A stretch of 55,998 nt of DNA from Lachnospiraceae bacterium (GTDB lineage: Bacteria > Bacillota > Clostridia > Lachnospirales > Lachnospiraceae). Numbering within the stretch: the first letter of the stretch is position 1; each line of letters begins with the position of its first letter. The notes beneath the pieces were generated by a model. It worked only from the letters and a program-made list of their open reading frames with translations. It made no database searches and was not told where the DNA came from. A program made the position numbers and the translations under genes. The DNA is taken from contig JAILES010000107.1 in NCBI GenBank assembly GCA_024687205.1, positions 1-55,998 of the forward strand, read 5' to 3'. Shown piece after piece: positions 52,632 to 55,998 of the stretch.

Positions 52632-53255
52632 ATGGGATTATTTAAAAATTTTGTAAGCCAGACAAGGAAACCGGAGGGATTTCTGGGTAAGATGATGGTA
52701 GGTGGAATGAACGGAGGTCATGCTAAGATGGCTGATTGGGGTTTATCTCACCTTACTTCTATATTTCCGGGAGAAATAGTTGAAATCGGATGTGGCGGAG
52801 GTAGAAATGCAGGGGAGCTGCTGAAAAAATACCAAGGAGCAAAAGTTACTGCGATAGATTATTCCGAGGTATCAGTAGGTAAAGCAACGGAATATAACAG
52901 GGATATGATCAATGCAGGTAGATGTATTGTTAAACAGGGAGATGTATCTGCTCTTGATCTTCCGGAAGAGACCTTTGATCTTGCTACAGCTTTTGAAACC
53001 ATATATTTCTGGCCGGGATTGGAGAAATGCTTTGCACAGGTAGCAAAGGTGCTTAAAACCGGCGGCGTTTTTATGATCGTAAATGAATCCGACGGAAAAG
53101 ATGAAGCAAGTCTTAAGTTTGAAGAGATCATAGATGGAATGAAGTGCTATACGATAGAAGATATTGAAGCAGCTCTTAAGAGTGCCGGATTTACGAAGGT
53201 AAAAGCAGATCATCATAAGTCGAAGCCGTGGATCACCGTTCTTGCGAAGAAATAA
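52632..53255 (+). CDS. Class I SAM-dependent methyltransferase
   Basis: The 207-residue soluble methyltransferase has motif I VEIGCGGGRNAGELL, TAIDYSEVSVGKA as motif II, QGDVSALDLPEETFDLA and KVLKTGGVFMIV. The N-terminal PEGFLGKMMVGGMNGGHAKMADWG stretch (split) is typical of a small-molecule methyltransferase group common in Lachnospiraceae. It follows the ATC-hydrolase-like gene by 17 bases with its own AAGGAGG. Substrate unknown. Confidence 0.88.
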   Translation: MGLFKNFVSQTRKPEGFLGKMMVGGMNGGHAKMADWGLSHLTSIFPGEIVEIGCGGGRNAGELLKKYQGAKVTAIDYSEVSVGKATEYNRDMINAGRCIVKQGDVSALDLPEETFDLATAFETIYFWPGLEKCFAQVAKVLKTGGVFMIVNESDGKDEASLKFEEIIDGMKCYTIEDIEAALKSAGFTKVKADHHKSKPWITVLAKK

Positions 53256-53262
53256 CAGGGAT

Positions 53263-54180
53263 ATGAAAACGAAAAGATCATTAAAGTATAGGATTCTGTT
53301 GGGGTTATGTCGTTTCTTCAGATTGCAGAGGGTTATGGAGCTCCCACCTGAAAAAGCACAAAAACTGTTCAGGAAAGCTTACAAGGGAGTCGTTATCCCC
53401 AGGATGCATGACGATCTGATCGATATAAAGACAGAACAGGTACTTGGTTCAACCTGCCTCTGGTATCGCTATAAAAAAGGCAATGACAGAGCTTGTATAT
53501 ACCTTATAGGGGGAGGTATGTTGAAATATCCAAAGCCGGGGCAGGCAAAGGAAGTGCTTCAGTTAGCAAAGGAAACGGGGGTGGACTTCGTGCTTCCGTA
53601 TTATCCTCTTGTTCTTACGGGGAATACGCTTCCGGACGTATACGAGATGATATATGCCCTCTACAAAGAGTTGCTTAAGAAGTATGAACCTGAAAACATA
53701 TACATTCTTGGAGGGTCCAGCGGCGCGAACCTTGCCTTGGGAATGATCTCATACATTAATGATAAAGGTGAGGGACTTCCGATGCCCGGCAAAGTATATG
53801 CGGGATCGCCGGGATCATTGCTTGTATCAGATAAAGAAAGAAGAAAAGCGAATAAACTGGATAAAACGGATGTGATCATGAGTCAGAAGGCGACACTTTC
53901 GGTGTGGGAAGGAATGACCGGAGGAAAAAAAGTTGCGGATTATATGGAATCACTCCAGCTTGGAAATTATACGGGGTTAAAGGATGTATATCTTACTTTC
54001 GGAGGTGATGAGGTATTCACTGCTGCAGCGGATTCCATCAAGGCGAGGCTGGAACAGTATGGCGTTCATGTGAAGATGGAAATAGCACTGGGAATGTATC
54101 ATTGTTATGCAGTAATGCCCTTTGTTAAAGATGCAAAGCCGGCGTATCGGAAAATGATCAGATATATAAAAAAGAGATAA
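53263..54180 (+). CDS. Alpha/beta hydrolase (esterase/lipase, hormone-sensitive-lipase type)
   Basis: The 305-residue hydrolase has an oxyanion-hole segment LIGGGMLKYPKPGQA, nucleophile motif GGSSGANLALGM (about residue 147), probable acid in LTFGGDEVFT and histidine in GMYHCYAVMP. The N-terminal basic segment (MKTKRSLKYRILLGLCRFF) may associate with the membrane. The ATG at 53263 is used; the frame opens at 53242 inside the previous gene. Likely cut: small acyl esters; no signal peptide, so cytoplasmic. Confidence 0.87.
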   Translation: MKTKRSLKYRILLGLCRFFRLQRVMELPPEKAQKLFRKAYKGVVIPRMHDDLIDIKTEQVLGSTCLWYRYKKGNDRACIYLIGGGMLKYPKPGQAKEVLQLAKETGVDFVLPYYPLVLTGNTLPDVYEMIYALYKELLKKYEPENIYILGGSSGANLALGMISYINDKGEGLPMPGKVYAGSPGSLLVSDKERRKANKLDKTDVIMSQKATLSVWEGMTGGKKVADYMESLQLGNYTGLKDVYLTFGGDEVFTAAADSIKARLEQYGVHVKMEIALGMYHCYAVMPFVKDAKPAYRKMIRYIKKR

Positions 54181-54205
54181 TAATCAGATATAGTGAGGCT
54201 GAATT

Positions 54206-54817
54206 ATGTTAAAAGTTTTTATGATATTAGCATGTCTGGGGCATATAGTATGCGGTATCACAGACTGCATGATGGCATATTCAAAGAGTGGACGGTTTGA
54301 TTTCACGGACGCTAAGGATCCCGAAAAAATGAGAAGTGTTTTCTCGGAAATGCCTTTGTTACAAATAGAAATGGCAACCTTAGTCGGTATATTTGCTCTA
54401 TTTGCGGCTGCTCCGGGTTATCTGAGCCTTTCGATGTGGATAGCTGAGTATTCCAAAGTATCCGGGAATATATGTTTTATAGCATCACTATTCTTTGTAG
54501 TTCTTATTGTCACGCATCATGGTTTCTGCGGCGCGGTGGAGTGGTTTTATATAAGGCTTGGCAGAACAGATGAGGCATTGTCAGCGATCATGGAATATTT
54601 TAAGAAAACTGTAATAACTTCTATTGCATATGCAGGACTGCTTGTGTTTTCACTTATATTCTTTGTGCTGGTTGTAAGCGGAAAGACTGATCTTCCATGG
54701 TGGGCGGCTGTATTTAATACTTTTCCGATATTTCTTGTTTTGGCGCCAACAAAGGTTCCGGCTAAAGGAAATATAGCAAATGCACTTATGTTCCTGGGAA
54801 TGATCATTTTATTATAA
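54206..54817 (+). CDS. Hypothetical integral membrane protein (DUF6796-like)
   Basis: The 203-residue protein has about six hydrophobic helices covering nearly its full length, and the short conserved-looking segments GHIVCGITDCMMAYSKSGRF and VTHHGFCGAVEWFY. It resembles an uncharacterised clostridial membrane family (DUF6796), which I state with moderate certainty. It follows the esterase gene by 25 bases. Function unknown. Confidence 0.7.
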   Translation: MLKVFMILACLGHIVCGITDCMMAYSKSGRFDFTDAKDPEKMRSVFSEMPLLQIEMATLVGIFALFAAAPGYLSLSMWIAEYSKVSGNICFIASLFFVVLIVTHHGFCGAVEWFYIRLGRTDEALSAIMEYFKKTVITSIAYAGLLVFSLIFFVLVVSGKTDLPWWAAVFNTFPIFLVLAPTKVPAKGNIANALMFLGMIILL

Positions 54818-54877
54818 TGTTGTATGGAACTTGTTTGATGTAAGCAGAGACAATGTGAAGAAATAGGAAGTAGAATT

Positions 54878-55179
54878 ATGCGTTTGGTTCAATACATAAC
54901 GGAAAAAGACGGCTTCTGCGGTTTGTTTTCACCGATCGCCGATAACAGGAAAGCGGCAGTTATCGTATTGGAGGACGGACATCCCAACAACTATATAGTA
55001 AAGACAGCGATGAAGTGGCTGAACCGGTCAGGTGTATCTGCAATGGGGATTGGACCTGAAAATATATGAAAGGTGTTCACAACTTTGAGATTAAGATATG
55101 GAAAGATGTACTCTCGAAAAAATGGATGGCGGGATTAAATGTCCTGGTTCTTGGAAATCATATTAGTACGAGAGTTTAG
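54878..55179 (+). pseudogene. Broken acyl-CoA thioesterase/BAAT-like hydrolase
   Basis: A 63-residue frame (54878-55069) reads like the N-terminus of a BAAT/dienelactone-type hydrolase (VIVLEDGHPNNYIVKTAMKW split). It is then interrupted; the continuation lies in another frame from 55066 (GVHNFEIKIWKDVLSKKW split) and stops at 55179. The nucleophile serine and the remaining 150 or more residues expected for the family are missing. A frameshift plus 3' deletion is the simplest reading. A sequencing error cannot be excluded, but it would not restore the missing half. Confidence 0.6.
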
Positions 55180-55194
55180 CAAAGGTGGGTTTTA

Positions 55195-55998
55195 ATGTTT
55201 GATAAACGGCTGACGGCCATGTGTCCGGAAAGCAAAAAGTATATAGCGGGAAATATCATCTGTCAGTGGATAGAACTGATGATGAATACTGTGATGATCC
55301 TCATCATAGCTGACGCGGTTGGGAAAATGTATCGCAGAGAGATGACTTCAAATTGGATGATGATATCTCTTGCATTACTGACCGGAGTTCTTGTAGTCAG
55401 GTTTTTTATGACAAAAAAGACTACGGAGATGAGCTATCTGGCATCAAGGACCGTAAAGCGGGTTATGAGGGAGCAGATCTACAGGAAAATACTTAGACTT
55501 GGGAATACATATAGAGAATATACGACGACGGCTGAACTAGTGCAGGAATCGGTGGAAGGCGTAGAACAGCTTGAGAGCTATTTTGGGCAGTACGTTCCGC
55601 AGTTCTTTTATTCTTTTATTGCACCGGTCACTTTATTTATCCTGTTTGGTTTTTCGGGAAGTTTTAAAGTGGCCGGTGTACTGCTTGTCTGTGTTCCGCT
55701 TATTCCCGGAGCTATCATGATGGTTCAGAAGATAGCAAAGAAGCTTCTGGCAAAGTACTGGGATCAGTATGCCAGGCTCGGAAGTACATTCTTAGAGAAT
55801 CTTCAAGGCATGACAACGCTTAAGACTTACAAAGCGGATGCGTATAAGAACGAGCATATGAATGCAGAGTCCGAGAACTTTAGACGCATTACAATGAAGG
55901 TTCTTACCATGCAGCTGAATTCCATTATCATCATGGATTTTTTTGCGTATGGTGGAGCCGCACTTGGCATCACCCTTGCGGGAAAAGCTTTCATAGAC
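55195..55998 (+). CDS. CydD-like ABC transporter membrane/ATPase subunit, 3' end cut by window
   Basis: Open from the ATG at 55195 (AAAGGTGG upstream) to the window edge, giving 268 residues of the transmembrane domain. The segment LVQESVEGVEQLESYFGQY followed by PQFFYSFIAPVTLF and LENLQGMTTLKTYKAD is typical of the CydD/CydC group, which exports thiols such as cysteine or glutathione. The ATPase part would lie beyond 55998. Substrate not determinable here. Confidence 0.82.
   Translation, partial: MFDKRLTAMCPESKKYIAGNIICQWIELMMNTVMILIIADAVGKMYRREMTSNWMMISLALLTGVLVVRFFMTKKTTEMSYLASRTVKRVMREQIYRKILRLGNTYREYTTTAELVQESVEGVEQLESYFGQYVPQFFYSFIAPVTLFILFGFSGSFKVAGVLLVCVPLIPGAIMMVQKIAKKLLAKYWDQYARLGSTFLENLQGMTTLKTYKADAYKNEHMNAESENFRRITMKVLTMQLNSIIIMDFFAYGGAALGITLAGKAFID

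Overview
The window reads as a chromosomal segment of an anaerobic Firmicute, most likely a Lachnospiraceae (Butyrivibrio-like) gut or rumen bacterium. The reasons are the glgC-glgD pair, spoVG, the DnaD/DnaC-type replication proteins, the anaerobe-style feo, cobalamin and ECF-transporter gene sets, an intracellular GH10 xylanase-esterase, and Gram-positive TTGACA/TATAAT promoters with strong AGGAGG ribosome binding sites. Genus and species are inference; there is no rRNA. I found no tRNA, rRNA, CRISPR array, insertion sequence or prophage.

Layout. 1-15.3 kb is mostly core genome: a voltage-gated K+ channel, galE, a hypothetical protein, a degraded DegV-like gene, a lipoprotein, a leftward dnaD-like / dnaC-like / PRPP synthetase operon with two DnaA-box-like sites upstream, murC, divergent glgC-glgD, spoVG, a metallophosphoesterase and a membrane HD-GYP phosphodiesterase. 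15.3-25.3 kb is a cobalamin operon behind a B12 riboswitch: BtuFCD-type uptake, then the late steps CobQ, CobT, CobU, CobS, CobC, CbiB and CobD, followed by a small cysteine-rich protein linked to cobalamin loci. 25.3-27.4 kb is a cytoplasmic xylanase-esterase fusion.

27.5-35.7 kb is a large iron operon: feoA-feoB-FeoB-associated protein-HMA protein-DtxR-family regulator-feoA2-feoB2-FeoC-like protein-small membrane protein-P-type ATPase. The last two genes look like the core of a ferrosome (fez) iron-storage organelle locus; this is inference. 35.7-40.8 kb holds MATE efflux, a rifampicin-phosphotransferase-like enzyme and a GNAT-methyltransferase fusion. 41-44 kb has enolase, a membrane methyltransferase and a ZIP transporter. 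44.1-52 kb has a TetR regulator, a paired ABC exporter-type transporter and an ECF transporter (S, T and fused A components). This order resembles the streptococcal SiaDEFGH heme-acquisition genes. 52-56 kb is an accessory set (ATC-hydrolase-like protein, methyltransferase, esterase, membrane protein, broken hydrolase), ending in a CydD-like ABC transporter cut by the window edge.

The most notable signal is a repeated operator, GTTAGC-N4-GCTAAC and variants. It sits in the promoter spacer of the feo operon (three copies), at a promoter ahead of enolase, at the TetR promoter (as three 13-bp direct repeats), ahead of the ABC pair (degenerate) and at the ECF-transporter promoter (inside a 35-bp near-palindrome). 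It ties iron uptake, putative iron storage, a glycolytic gene and a heme/siderophore-type transporter into one apparent metal-responsive regulon, probably read by the DtxR-family protein encoded inside the feo operon.
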